This document shows, piece after piece, positions 25,817-33,243 of a stretch of DNA of 64,000 bases. A program made the translations under genes and the position numbers. Source of the stretch: Inquilinus ginsengisoli_B. GTDB taxonomy: Bacteria; Pseudomonadota; Alphaproteobacteria; DSM-16000; Inquilinaceae. The stretch lies in NCBI RefSeq assembly GCF_050434925.1, contig NZ_JBNDJK010000001.1, forward strand, positions 1,178,001 to 1,242,000, written 5' to 3'. Under the pieces are notes generated by a model that was given only the letters and a program-made list of their open reading frames with translations, was not told where the DNA came from and searched no databases. Within the stretch, counting starts at the first letter, position 1. Every line of letters starts with the position of its first letter.

Positions 25817-26855
25817 CCCGGCGGCCGCCATCCTGATCGTCGATGACGACGAGATGAACCGCTACACCCTGGCCCGCCGGCTGCGGCGCGAGGGCTACCA
25901 GGACCTGACCGAGGCGGCGGACGGCCTCACCGCCCTGGCCCTGCTGCGCAGCCATCCCTTCGACCTGGTGCTGCTCGACGTGATGATGCCGGGCATGAAC
26001 GGCTATGAGGTGCTGCGGACCTTGAAGTCGGACCCGGCGCTGCGCGGCATCCCGGTGATCATGATCTCGGCGCTCGATGCGGTCGACGGCGCCGTGCGCT
26101 GCATTGAACTGGGTGCCGAGGACTACCTGCCCAAGCCCTTCAATCCCACCCTGCTGCGGGCTCGCGTCGGCGCGTCGCTGGACAAGAAGCGGCTGCGCGA
26201 CCAGGAGGCGGCCCATCTCGACCAGATCCGGCGAGAACAGGAGCGCAGCGAGCGGCTGCTGCACGCCATCCTGCCTCCCGGCGCGATCAGCGAGCTCAAG
26301 GCGACCGACAGGGTCGCGCCGCGGCGATACGAGAATGTGGCGGTGCTGTTCTGCGACATCATCGACTTCACCGCCTATTGTGACCGCAATCCGCCGGAGC
26401 AGGTGGTCGCCGAACTGCAGGGCCTGGTGGAGGCGTTTGAAGGCATCGTCGCCGGCCATGGGCTGGAGAAGATCAAGACTATCGGCGACGCCCTGATGGC
26501 GACGGCGGGGCTGCTGGAGGGGATCGAGGAGCCGCTGCCGGCCAGCATCCGCTGCGGCTTCGACCTGGTCGCGGCGGCCCGGCAGGCGAAACCCGGCTGG
26601 GGCGTCCGCGTCGGCATCCATCACGGCCCGGTGGTGGCAGGCGTGATCGGCCGGCGGCAGTTCCTGTTCGACCTCTGGGGCGACACGGTGAACACGGCGG
26701 CGCGGATCACCGCCTGCGCCAATCCCAATTCCGTGTTCCTGAGCGCCGCGCTGTGGTTGCCGATCCGCGGCCGCTGCCGCGCCCGCAGCCAGGGGCACTA
26801 CGAGCTCAAGGGCAAGGGGCAACTCGAGCTGGTCGAGTGCGAGGGGATTGACTAA
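25809..26855 (+). CDS. Receiver - class III adenylate cyclase
   Basis: A 348-residue response regulator with a cyclase output. The receiver (1 to about 125) has Asp57 and Lys109. A coiled linker is at about 125-155. The catalytic domain has metal-binding Asp183 in LFCDIIDFT and Asp227 in KTIGDALMA. The purine-selecting pair is Lys223 and Asp288 (FDLWGDTVN), with transition-state Asn295 and Arg299. The Lys/Asp pair predicts ATP, so the product should be cAMP. ATG 25809 overlaps the previous stop. This is a phospho-controlled cAMP source and links the heme-motif sensor to a second messenger. Confidence 0.92.
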   Translation: MADPAAAILIVDDDEMNRYTLARRLRREGYQDLTEAADGLTALALLRSHPFDLVLLDVMMPGMNGYEVLRTLKSDPALRGIPVIMISALDAVDGAVRCIELGAEDYLPKPFNPTLLRARVGASLDKKRLRDQEAAHLDQIRREQERSERLLHAILPPGAISELKATDRVAPRRYENVAVLFCDIIDFTAYCDRNPPEQVVAELQGLVEAFEGIVAGHGLEKIKTIGDALMATAGLLEGIEEPLPASIRCGFDLVAAARQAKPGWGVRVGIHHGPVVAGVIGRRQFLFDLWGDTVNTAARITACANPNSVFLSAALWLPIRGRCRARSQGHYELKGKGQLELVECEGID

Positions 26856-26874
26856 CGCCTGTGGCGCCGCGCCC

Positions 26875-27099
26875 TCAACACGCCTTGCGCAGGGCGAAGG
26901 CGAGCGCCGGAGACGGCACCGACGAGCTGCGCCGGATGGCCGGCTTCGGCTCGGGCGCGGCAGGCCGCGAGGCCTGCTGCTCGGCGGCGGCGAACGCCTC
27001 CAGCTCCGCCGCCAGCGACGGCGGCAGGTGGCGGAAGCGGCCGCCCAGGCTGATCTGCATCAGATGGGTTACCAGCGGGAATCCGGTCATGAGGGACAT
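26875..27099 (-). CDS. Small uncharacterised protein next to a LacI regulator
   Basis: A 74-residue protein of no known family: MSLMTGFPLVTHLMQISLGG, then a Leu/Ala/Glu-rich helix (LPPSLAAELEAFAAAEQQA), a Pro/Ser-rich stretch and a basic end. There is no signal peptide. ATG 27099 has a strong AAGGAGG site, which argues that it is real. It is divergent from the lacI-type gene, and the shared promoter holds palindromic operators, so it is probably repressed by that regulator. Confidence 0.6.
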   Translation of the reverse strand: MSLMTGFPLVTHLMQISLGGRFRHLPPSLAAELEAFAAAEQQASRPAAPEPKPAIRRSSSVPSPALAFALRKAC

Positions 27100-27110
27100 G
27101 ACGGCCTCCT

Positions 27111-27137
27111 TTGAATCGATTTTTTGAATCGATTCAT
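27111..27137. promoter_or_regulatory. LacI-type operator pair (proximal)
   Basis: Two abutting copies of TTGAATCGAT lie here. The second extends to TTGAATCGATTCAT (27124-27137), a near-perfect 14-base palindrome around the central CG typical of LacI/GalR sites. It lies just upstream of the ribosome-binding site of the 74-residue gene, so a bound repressor would block that promoter. Confidence 0.7.
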
Positions 27138-27171
27138 GATCACTCTCCACGGCCCGGCCGTCAAGGAGTTT

Positions 27172-27185
27172 TTGAATCGGTTCAA
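27172..27185. promoter_or_regulatory. LacI-type operator (distal)
   Basis: TTGAATCGGTTCAA is a 14-base palindrome with one central mismatch, 20 bases before the regulator's ATG. It shares the TTGAATCG half-site with the proximal pair, with centres 48 bases apart. This suits autoregulation, perhaps with cooperative binding. Confidence 0.75.
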
Positions 27186-27205
27186 GATCACGGCTAGGGT
27201 AGGGC

Positions 27206-28288
27206 ATGCCCGAGGACGCCCCGACGCCCGACGCCCCGAAGCCGAAAGCGCGTCTGCGCGACATCGCCACTGCGGCAGGGGTGGCGCAGGGCACCGTCTC
27301 CAACGTCTTCAACCATCCCGAGCGGGTCAGCGACGCCATCCGCGCCAGGGTGATGGAGGCGGCCGAGGCGCTCGGCTACCAGGGGCCGGACCCGCTAGCC
27401 CGGATGCTGCGCACCGGCCATATCGGCACCATCGCGGTGATCATCCCGGAGGGGCTGGGCTACGCCTTCGGGGACCCGGCGGCGCTGGCCCTGATCCAGG
27501 GCGTCGCCGCGGTCTGCGACGAGACCGGGCGCGGCATCTCGGTCTATGCCGCCGCGGATGTCGAGGCGGCGCGCAAGGCTCTCGGCTCGGCCGCGGTCGA
27601 CGGCTTCATCATGTACTGCATGGAGGAGGAGCCGGGCGTCCTTGACATCATCAAGAGCCGCGGCCTGCCGGTCGTGACGGTCGACCAGCCGCTGGTCGAG
27701 GGCTGCCGCACCGTCACCGTCGCCGACCGCAGCGGCGCCGAGGCCTCGGCCCGGCATCTGCTCGAGCTCGGCCACCGCCGCATCGGCGTGCTGTCGATGG
27801 AGCTGATGCCGGATTCGCGGGAGGGCGCGGTGTCGCTGCGCCGCATCCGCGACTCGATCTACGACGCCTGCCAGCAGCGGCTCTACGGCTATCTCGATGT
27901 GCTGGCCGGGGCCGGCATCCCGGCGAGGCAGGTGGCGATCGAGGAATGCCTGTTCGAGGCCGAGTCGATCGAGCGCAGCATGCCGCGGCTGCTGCGGCGC
28001 CAGCCGGGCATGACCGCGATCCTCGCCACTTGCGACCGGCTGGCGCTGTGGGCGATGGATTGGCTGGCGCGGCAGGGCCTGTCGGTGCCGGGCGACGTCT
28101 CGGTGATCGGTTTCGACGACATCGCCGCGGCCGCCACCGCCCGGCCGCCGCTGACCACCATCCGCCAGCCGCTGGTCGAGAAGGGGCGGGCGGCGGCGGA
28201 GCTGCTGATCGACCCGCGCGGCCGCCAGGAGATCCATTTCGGCACCGAGCTGGTGCTGCGCGCCTCGACCGGCCTGGCGAAGGGCTAG
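27206..28288 (+). CDS. LacI-family transcriptional regulator
   Basis: A 360-residue LacI/GalR regulator. The N-terminal helix-turn-helix and hinge (about 12-65) contain LRDIATAAGVAQGTVSNVF and RVMEAAEALGY. The periplasmic-binding-like effector domain follows, with HIGTIAVIIPEG, GHRRIGVLS, and near the end SVIGFDDIAAAATARPPLTT (seen in parts). The effector is probably a sugar or nucleoside, but no transport or catabolic genes adjoin it. Three operator-like palindromes precede it. Confidence 0.92.
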   Translation: MPEDAPTPDAPKPKARLRDIATAAGVAQGTVSNVFNHPERVSDAIRARVMEAAEALGYQGPDPLARMLRTGHIGTIAVIIPEGLGYAFGDPAALALIQGVAAVCDETGRGISVYAAADVEAARKALGSAAVDGFIMYCMEEEPGVLDIIKSRGLPVVTVDQPLVEGCRTVTVADRSGAEASARHLLELGHRRIGVLSMELMPDSREGAVSLRRIRDSIYDACQQRLYGYLDVLAGAGIPARQVAIEECLFEAESIERSMPRLLRRQPGMTAILATCDRLALWAMDWLARQGLSVPGDVSVIGFDDIAAAATARPPLTTIRQPLVEKGRAAAELLIDPRGRQEIHFGTELVLRASTGLAKG

Positions 28289-28384
28289 CGGCGGAGGGCG
28301 GAACGAATTTCGGCGGGACGGGTTTCTCTCGCCCGTGCCCCGATTGCCCGGCGCGGGATCCCGAAGCGTGGGGAGACGCGTTCC

Positions 28385-28696
28385 GTGAAGCAGTTCCTGA
28401 TTGCCGCTGCCCTGGTGCCGCTGCTGGCCGTGCCCGCCTTCGCCGGCTGCAGCGAGGATTTCATGGCGCAGTCCAAGGCCATCCCGCCGCTGCAATCCGC
28501 CCGGCTGAAGAGCCTGATGGCGCCCCAGGCGGAGAAATGCGCCGCGCATAAGAGCCTGATCGACGCCTATGCGAAGCTGGGCGACCTCTACAAGACCTGC
28601 CAGGCCGATCTCCGCTTCAGCGATGCGGACCTGCAGGACTTCCAGAACACCATCGGCGACGAGCAGAAGAGCTACGCCGAGGAGTGCGGCTCCTGA
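28385..28696 (+). CDS. Small secreted four-cysteine protein
   Basis: A 103-residue protein with a clear signal peptide (MKQFLIAAALVPLLAVPAFA, cleavage before GCSED). The mature part is helical and has four cysteines (in GCSED, EKCAAH, KTCQAD and EECGS), enough for two disulfides in the periplasm. The start is GTG 28385, where the signal peptide begins. It matches no family that I recognise. It lies 96 bases after the LacI gene on the same strand but need not share its transcript. Confidence 0.7.
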   Translation: MKQFLIAAALVPLLAVPAFAGCSEDFMAQSKAIPPLQSARLKSLMAPQAEKCAAHKSLIDAYAKLGDLYKTCQADLRFSDADLQDFQNTIGDEQKSYAEECGS

Positions 28697-28703
28697 CCCG
28701 TCG

Positions 28704-29378
28704 CTAAGCGCCGACCAGGCCCGGCAGCGCCGCCAGCGTGTCGATCTCGCGGTCCGGCGCGCCGGGCAGGCGCTCGCGCGGCTGCCGGCTGCGGTTGCAC
28801 CACACCACCTGCAGGCCGAAGGCCGAAGCGCCGTAGGCGTCCCAGCCGTTCGATGATTGGAAGGCGATCGCCCGCGCCGGCAAGCCGAGCGTATCGAGCG
28901 CCAGCTGATACACGCTCGCATGCGGCTTGTAGATTCCGGCCTGCTCCACCGACAGCAGGGCGTCGAACTCCAGCCCGGCCCCGGCGACCAGCGCCTCGAT
29001 CATGCGCGGCGTCCCGTTCGACAGGATCGCCGTCCTCAGCCCGGCGGCGCGCAGCCGGCGCAGCACCTCCGGCACCTCCGGGTAGGGGTCGAGCGCCAGG
29101 TACAGCTGCATCAGCCGGTCGCGCAGACCGGGGCGGTCGATCGCCAGCGCCTCCAGCGCGAAGTCCAGCGCGTCGCCGGTGACCTGCCAGAAATCGGCGT
29201 GGCGGCCCTGCACCGCCCGCAGCCAAGTGTAGGCCAGCTGCTTCTCGCGCCACAGGGCGGCCAGCGGGCCTGCCTTGTCGCCCAGCAGCTGGGCGCTGCG
29301 CTGCGCCGCCGAGGCGGTGTCGAACAGCGTGCCATAGGCGTCGAAGACGCAGGCCTTGACCCCGGTCAGCGCATCCAT
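28704..29378 (-). CDS. Haloacid dehalogenase type II (HAD superfamily)
   Basis: A 224-residue HAD hydrolase. The nucleophile Asp is in FDAYGTLFD (11-19), motif II is ILSNGTP, the motif III Lys is in IYKPHASVYQLAL, and SSNGWDAYGASAFG carries the acidic pair. The FDAYGTLFD start and SNGWD motif are specific to the L-2-haloacid dehalogenase (DehII) subgroup, which hydrolyses 2-haloalkanoic acids to 2-hydroxy acids. Physiological substrates of many members are unknown. The HxlR-type gene lies just upstream on the same strand. Confidence 0.9.
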   Translation of the reverse strand: MDALTGVKACVFDAYGTLFDTASAAQRSAQLLGDKAGPLAALWREKQLAYTWLRAVQGRHADFWQVTGDALDFALEALAIDRPGLRDRLMQLYLALDPYPEVPEVLRRLRAAGLRTAILSNGTPRMIEALVAGAGLEFDALLSVEQAGIYKPHASVYQLALDTLGLPARAIAFQSSNGWDAYGASAFGLQVVWCNRSRQPRERLPGAPDREIDTLAALPGLVGA

Positions 29379-29391
29379 GGTCTGCTCCTGT

Positions 29392-29784
29392 TCAGCGGTC
29401 GGCTTCGGCGGGCGCGGCGACGGGCCGCTGCTCGGCCCAGGTCAGGATCGCGTCCAGCGCCGGGCACAGCGCCTGGCCCCATTCGGTCAGCGCGTACTCG
29501 ACCTTGGGCGGCACCTGGGGATGGACGATGCGGCGGACGATGCCGTCCGCCTCCATCTGCCGCAGCTGCTGGATCAGCATCTTCTGCGAGATCGCGGGAA
29601 TGGCCCGCTCCAGCTCCGAGAAGCGCAGCAGCCTGCCGCCGAACAGATGGAACAGGATCACCAGCTTCCACCGCCCCTCCAGGACCTTCAGCGCCTGCTC
29701 GACGCCCGCGGCGGCGGAGCCGGGGCTGTAGACCGGGCGCTCACCTTCGGGTGAGTACCTTACTTTTTCGTGCGTACTTGCCAT
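29392..29784 (-). CDS. HxlR-family transcriptional regulator
   Basis: A 130-residue winged-helix regulator of the HxlR group. The pattern is LEGRWKLVILFHLFGG, RFSELERAIPAISQKMLIQQLRQMEADG in parts, and KVEYALTEWG. It lacks the N-terminal redox Cys of HypR/YodB-type members. It is divergent from an NTF2-like/SDR gene pair across 54 bases, which makes that pair its likely target. The haloacid dehalogenase gene follows 13 bases after it and may also be in the unit. Confidence 0.9.
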   Translation of the reverse strand: MASTHEKVRYSPEGERPVYSPGSAAAGVEQALKVLEGRWKLVILFHLFGGRLLRFSELERAIPAISQKMLIQQLRQMEADGIVRRIVHPQVPPKVEYALTEWGQALCPALDAILTWAEQRPVAAPAEADR

Positions 29785-29838
29785 TGTGAAACCCTATTCC
29801 CATTCTCGGCGTCCTGCAACCGACACCGAGGATCCGCC

Positions 29839-30168
29839 ATGACGATCACGCTTCCCGAGCCCATCGCCGCCTACGTCGCCGCCGACAATGCCGGAGACGA
29901 TGCGGCGCTGGCCGCCTGCTTCGCCGTCGATGCCGAGGTTCGCGACGAGGGCCGCACCATCCGCGGCGTTGACGCCATCCTGGTCTGGAAGGCCGAGTCG
30001 AAGCGGAAATATGCCTATACGGTCGAGCCGCTCGCCGTGGCCGAGGCGGCGGGTGGGACGGTCCTCACCGGCCGGGTCTCGGGGCAGTTCCCCGGCAGCC
30101 CGGTCGATCTGCGCTACGTCTTCGGCCTGAAGGATGACCGGATCGCGACGCTGGAGATCCACGGATGA
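29839..30168 (+). CDS. NTF2/SnoaL-like small protein
   Basis: A 109-residue protein of the NTF2-like (SnoaL) cone fold. It begins with a helix carrying IAAYVAADNAGDDAALAACF, then a strand with RDEGRTIRGVDAI, and ends DLRYVFGLKDDRIATLEI. Members are isomerases, hydrolases or ligand binders. ATG 29839 follows GAGGATCCGCC. It overlaps the SDR gene start by 4 bases (ATGA), so the two are translationally coupled. The pair may form a small detoxification or hydroxylation unit under HxlR. Confidence 0.8.
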   Translation: MTITLPEPIAAYVAADNAGDDAALAACFAVDAEVRDEGRTIRGVDAILVWKAESKRKYAYTVEPLAVAEAAGGTVLTGRVSGQFPGSPVDLRYVFGLKDDRIATLEIHG

Positions 30169-30968
30169 CCGCGCGTCCCGTCTTCCCGGCCGATCCGCGC
30201 GAGCTCGCCGGCAAGCGCGTCCTGGTGACCAGCGGCAGCCGCGGCATCGGTGCCGCGGTGGCGGCGCGGCTGCGCCGGGCCGGGGCCCGCGTGCTGGCCG
30301 TTGCCCGCAGCCGGCCGGGCGATCTGGACGACTCCGAACCGTTCGTGACCGCCGACCTGACCGGGATCGAGGGCTGCACCACCGTGGCCGAGGCGGTTCG
30401 CGACCGGCTCGGTGGCGCCGACATCCTGGTCCATGTCCTGGGCGGCTCGAAGGCTCCGGCCGGCGGCTTCGCGGTGCTGGACGACGGCGAATGGCAACGC
30501 GCGCTCGACCTGAATCTGCTGCCGGCGGTGCGGCTGGACCGGGCGCTGCTGCCCGGCATGCTCGACCGCGGTACCGGCGTGATCATCCATGTCGGGTCGA
30601 TCCAGAGCCGGCTGCCGCTGCCCGAGGCCACCATCGCCTACGCCGCGGCCAAGGCTGCGCTGTCGACCTACAGCAAGGCGCTGTCGAAGGAGGTCGGGCC
30701 GAAGGGCGTGCGCGTCGTCCGGGTGGCGCCCGGATGGGTCCAGACCGACGGCGCCACCGGCCTGATCGAGGAGCTGGCCGCCCGCAACGGCATCGATGCC
30801 GATGGCGCCCGCAAGCTGCTGATGGCATCGCTCGGCGGCATCCCGATCGGCCGCCCGGCATGGCCGGAGGAGGTGGCGGAGCTGGTGGCCTTCCTGGCCT
30901 CCGATCGCGCCGCCGCGATCCACGGCAGCGAGCATGTGATCGACGGCGGCACCATCCCTGTGGCGTAA
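30165..30968 (+). CDS. Short-chain dehydrogenase/reductase (SDR)
   Basis: A 267-residue SDR. The cofactor loop is TSGSRGIGAAV (about 21-31), which keeps the Gly-x3-Gly-x-Gly spacing with Ser in place of the first Gly. LVHVLGGSK replaces the usual NAG motif. The catalytic residues are Ser in HVGSIQS and Tyr-x3-Lys in YAAAKAAL, and the C-terminus HVIDGGTIPVA is typical. It is coupled to the NTF2-like gene upstream. The substrate is unknown. Confidence 0.88.
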   Translation: MTARPVFPADPRELAGKRVLVTSGSRGIGAAVAARLRRAGARVLAVARSRPGDLDDSEPFVTADLTGIEGCTTVAEAVRDRLGGADILVHVLGGSKAPAGGFAVLDDGEWQRALDLNLLPAVRLDRALLPGMLDRGTGVIIHVGSIQSRLPLPEATIAYAAAKAALSTYSKALSKEVGPKGVRVVRVAPGWVQTDGATGLIEELAARNGIDADGARKLLMASLGGIPIGRPAWPEEVAELVAFLASDRAAAIHGSEHVIDGGTIPVA

Positions 30969-30978
30969 GCCGCCGGCG

Positions 30979-31938
30979 TCACACCGCGTTGGTCAGCGGC
31001 CGTCCGGCGAAAAAATTGTCCAGGGCGTCGATCGTCATCCGGCACATCTCGCGATGGGCGGCCTCGGTCATGCTGGCGATGTGCGGTGCCAGCACCACGT
31101 TCTCCAACCGCTTCAGCGCCTCCGGCACCTGGGGCTCGTGCTCGAACACGTCCAACCCGGCGCCGGCGATGGTGCCGGTCTCCAGCGCCGCGATCAGCGC
31201 CGGCTCGTCCAGCACCTCGCCGCGGGCGATGTTGATGACGTGGCCGCGCGGCCCCAGCGCCTGCAGCACCGGCCGGTCGACGATGCCGCGGGTGCTGGCG
31301 TCGGAGCGGCAGGAGACGACCAGGATGTCGGCCCATTCCGCCAGCGACGCCAGGCTGTCGTGATACGCCCAGGACGCGCCCGGCTTCGGCCGGCGGTTGT
31401 GGTAGCCGACCTCCATGTCGAAGGCGGCGGCGCGGTGCGCGATCCTCTCGCCGATCGAGCCGAGGCCGAGGATGCCGACGCGGCGTCCGGCCAGGCCGGT
31501 CGAGATCAGCGACGGCGGCGCGGCCGGGCGGGTCCACTGCCCGGCGCGGACGAAGCGGTCGCCCTCGCCCAGCCGGCGCACGGTGGCCAGCAGCAGGGTC
31601 AGCGCCATGTCGGCGACGCAGGCGGCATTGGCGCCGGTGTTGCTGGTGACGGCGATGCCCCGCTCCCGCGCGGCCGCCACGTCGATCCGCTCATAGCCCG
31701 AGCCGTAGCAGGCGATGATGCCCAGGTTCGGCAGCCGGTCGATCAGCACGCGGTCGATGCCGATCACGCCGATGGTGATGACGCCGCGGATGCGGTCGGC
31801 CTGGGGCAGCGGGCCGGCCTCGGCGCTCGCCCGCGAATGCTCGACCAGGTCGAAGCGCTCGCGCATCGGGCGCAGCGACGCCTCCGGCATGCCGGGGTGG
31901 AGGTGCAGGATCGTTTCGGGCACGGGCGGGGTTTCCAT
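30979..31938 (-). CDS. D-2-hydroxyacid dehydrogenase (hydroxypyruvate/glyoxylate reductase-like)
   Basis: A 319-residue NAD(P)-dependent dehydrogenase. The nucleotide fold has GRRVGILGLGSIGERIA (about 135-151). The catalytic Arg is in SCRSDASTRG, Glu in DVFEHEPQVP and His in LAPHIASMTEAAH. It is most like the glyoxylate/hydroxypyruvate reductase clade that takes NADPH (HNRRPK after the second strand). ATG 31938 was chosen over one at 31965. Convergent with the SDR gene. Confidence 0.9.
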   Translation of the reverse strand: METPPVPETILHLHPGMPEASLRPMRERFDLVEHSRASAEAGPLPQADRIRGVITIGVIGIDRVLIDRLPNLGIIACYGSGYERIDVAAARERGIAVTSNTGANAACVADMALTLLLATVRRLGEGDRFVRAGQWTRPAAPPSLISTGLAGRRVGILGLGSIGERIAHRAAAFDMEVGYHNRRPKPGASWAYHDSLASLAEWADILVVSCRSDASTRGIVDRPVLQALGPRGHVINIARGEVLDEPALIAALETGTIAGAGLDVFEHEPQVPEALKRLENVVLAPHIASMTEAAHREMCRMTIDALDNFFAGRPLTNAV

Positions 31939-32045
31939 CGCCGGGGGATCCCGCCGTCCTAGCACGGGCGTCCGCGGTGGGCACCAGGGTCTTGCGCCCC
32001 GTGGTGCTGTGGCGCAGCCTGGGGCATCCCGTCGGAGGCTTGTCG

Positions 32046-32585
32046 ATGCTGGCCCGACTGCTTGCCTTGGTGCTGATCATGATCGCGACTCCCGCCGCGG
32101 CCCGGCCGCTCGACTGGTCCGCCGTGCCGCTGCCGAAGCTGGAAGGCGGCGCCTTCGCCCCCGACGCCTTCGCCGGCAAGGTGGTGCTGGTGGTCAACAC
32201 CGCCTCCTTCTGCGGCTTCACCAGGCAATATGCAGGGCTGGAGGAGCTGTGGACCCGGCACCGCGACGGCGGCTTCGTGCTGCTCGGCGTGCCGTCGAAT
32301 GATTTCGGCGCGCAGGAGCCGGGCTCGGAAGGCCAGATCGCGGCCTTCTGCGAGACCACCTTCGGCATCGACTTCCCGATGCTGGCCAAGCAGCCGGTGG
32401 TCGGCGCCGACGCCCACCCGCTATACCGCTGGGCGGCGCAGCAGGACGCGGCGGCCGTGCCGAAATGGAATTTCCACAAGCTCCTGATCGGCCGCGACGG
32501 CACCCTGCTGGCCGCCTTCCCCAGCGGCGCCGAGCCGACCGGGCCCGAGGTGACCAAGGCGGTCGACGCGGCGCTGGCGCGCTAA
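32046..32585 (+). CDS. Exported glutathione peroxidase
   Basis: A 179-residue thiol peroxidase of the Gpx family. A signal peptide (1 to about 19, ending TPAAAR) predicts export. The catalytic tetrad parts are Cys56 in VNTASFCGFT, Gln90 in FGAQEPGSE and Trp141 in KWNFHK. The peroxidatic residue is Cys, not selenocysteine. The start at ATG 32046 has GGAGG upstream. It is divergent from the hydroxyacid dehydrogenase. Its stop interlocks with the stop of the convergent marR gene (CTAA). Confidence 0.9.
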   Translation: MLARLLALVLIMIATPAAARPLDWSAVPLPKLEGGAFAPDAFAGKVVLVVNTASFCGFTRQYAGLEELWTRHRDGGFVLLGVPSNDFGAQEPGSEGQIAAFCETTFGIDFPMLAKQPVVGADAHPLYRWAAQQDAAAVPKWNFHKLLIGRDGTLLAAFPSGAEPTGPEVTKAVDAALAR

Positions 32586-32998
32586 TCCTCGGTTCCCAGC
32601 CGTTCCAGCAGCGTCGCCAGGGACGGGCTGAGGCGGCGCAGCTCGGCGCGGTGGATGGCAGACAGGCCGGCTAGCGCCTCCTCCGCGCGGTCGGTCAGGG
32701 CGACCATGGCGCGGCGCCGGTCCGCCGGGTCGGCCTCGCGCCGCACCAGGCCCAGCGCTTCCAGCCGGTCGACCAGCCCGACCGTGCTGTGGTGGCGCTG
32801 CACCAACTGCTCCGCCAGCTCGCCGATCGTCACCCGGTCGCGGCCCGGGAAGCCCTTGATCGCCAGCAGCGCCTGGTGCTGCTGCGGCGTCAGCCCGGCC
32901 GTCTTCGCCGCCTCGCCGCTGAAGTCCAGGAAGCGCCGCAGCGCGTGGCGGAACGCCGCCAGCGCCTCGTAATCCGCCTTGCTCAGGACGTGGGTCAT
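32582..32998 (-). CDS. MarR-family transcriptional regulator
   Basis: A 138-residue winged-helix dimer of the MarR type. It contains LTPQQHQALLAIKGFPG, TIGELAEQLVQRHHSTVGLVDRLEALGLV in parts, and the wing DPADRRRAMVALT. There is no conserved Cys for redox sensing. Upstream of ATG 32998 the + strand reads TATCGCATTGCGATATTT (about 33028-33045), an imperfect palindrome that may be its operator. It may respond to aromatic acids or peroxide stress given the peroxidase neighbour, which is an inference. Confidence 0.88.
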   Translation of the reverse strand: MTHVLSKADYEALAAFRHALRRFLDFSGEAAKTAGLTPQQHQALLAIKGFPGRDRVTIGELAEQLVQRHHSTVGLVDRLEALGLVRREADPADRRRAMVALTDRAEEALAGLSAIHRAELRRLSPSLATLLERLGTED

Positions 32999-33027
32999 CG
33001 GCGCCGCGCATCCTCGTACTTGAAATT

Positions 33028-33046
33028 ATATCGCATTGCGATATTT
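33028..33046. promoter_or_regulatory. Palindrome upstream of marR, possible operator
   Basis: TATCGCATTGCGATA has seven-base arms (TATCGCA/TGCGATA) around one central T. It sits in the promoter of the marR gene between that gene and the 143-base repeat. Its TATCGC half-site is the same as in the palindromes before the second MarR gene at 54.5 kb, which supports MarR binding. Confidence 0.6.
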
Positions 33047-33064
33047 ATCCGGCGTCCGGGCTCA

Positions 33065-33207
33065 GAGAGCGTTTGGAAATGCGCTGGTGTGAGTCGGCTG
33101 GCGGTGGCTTCGAGAACCGGCGCGCAGCGGACGTTTGAGTCCGTGAGCACCGGAAGCGCAGAAGCCGTCGTCAGACGGCCGCACCAGTAGCATTTCCAGA
33201 CGCTCTC
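33065..33207. repeat. 143-base long imperfect palindrome (MITE-like element)
   Basis: The left end GAGAGCGTTTGGAAATGC and the right end GCATTTCCAGACGCTCTC are inverted repeats with one mismatch. Pairing continues inward through GCTGGTG/CACCAGT, GGCTTC/GAAGCC and CCGG blocks to a central hairpin CGGACGTTTGAGTCCG. The whole element can fold into one long stem. It carries no gene and fills the gap between marR and the ClC gene. Size and symmetry suit a non-autonomous mobile element or a structured RNA, but no target-site duplication is obvious. Confidence 0.7.
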
Positions 33208-33243
33208 AGCGCCGGATGCCCTTGATCCTCCGGAACTGGCCCG

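Noticed and set aside
33065..33207. Insertion sequence at the palindrome
   Set aside because: Only 143 bases and no transposase reading frame.
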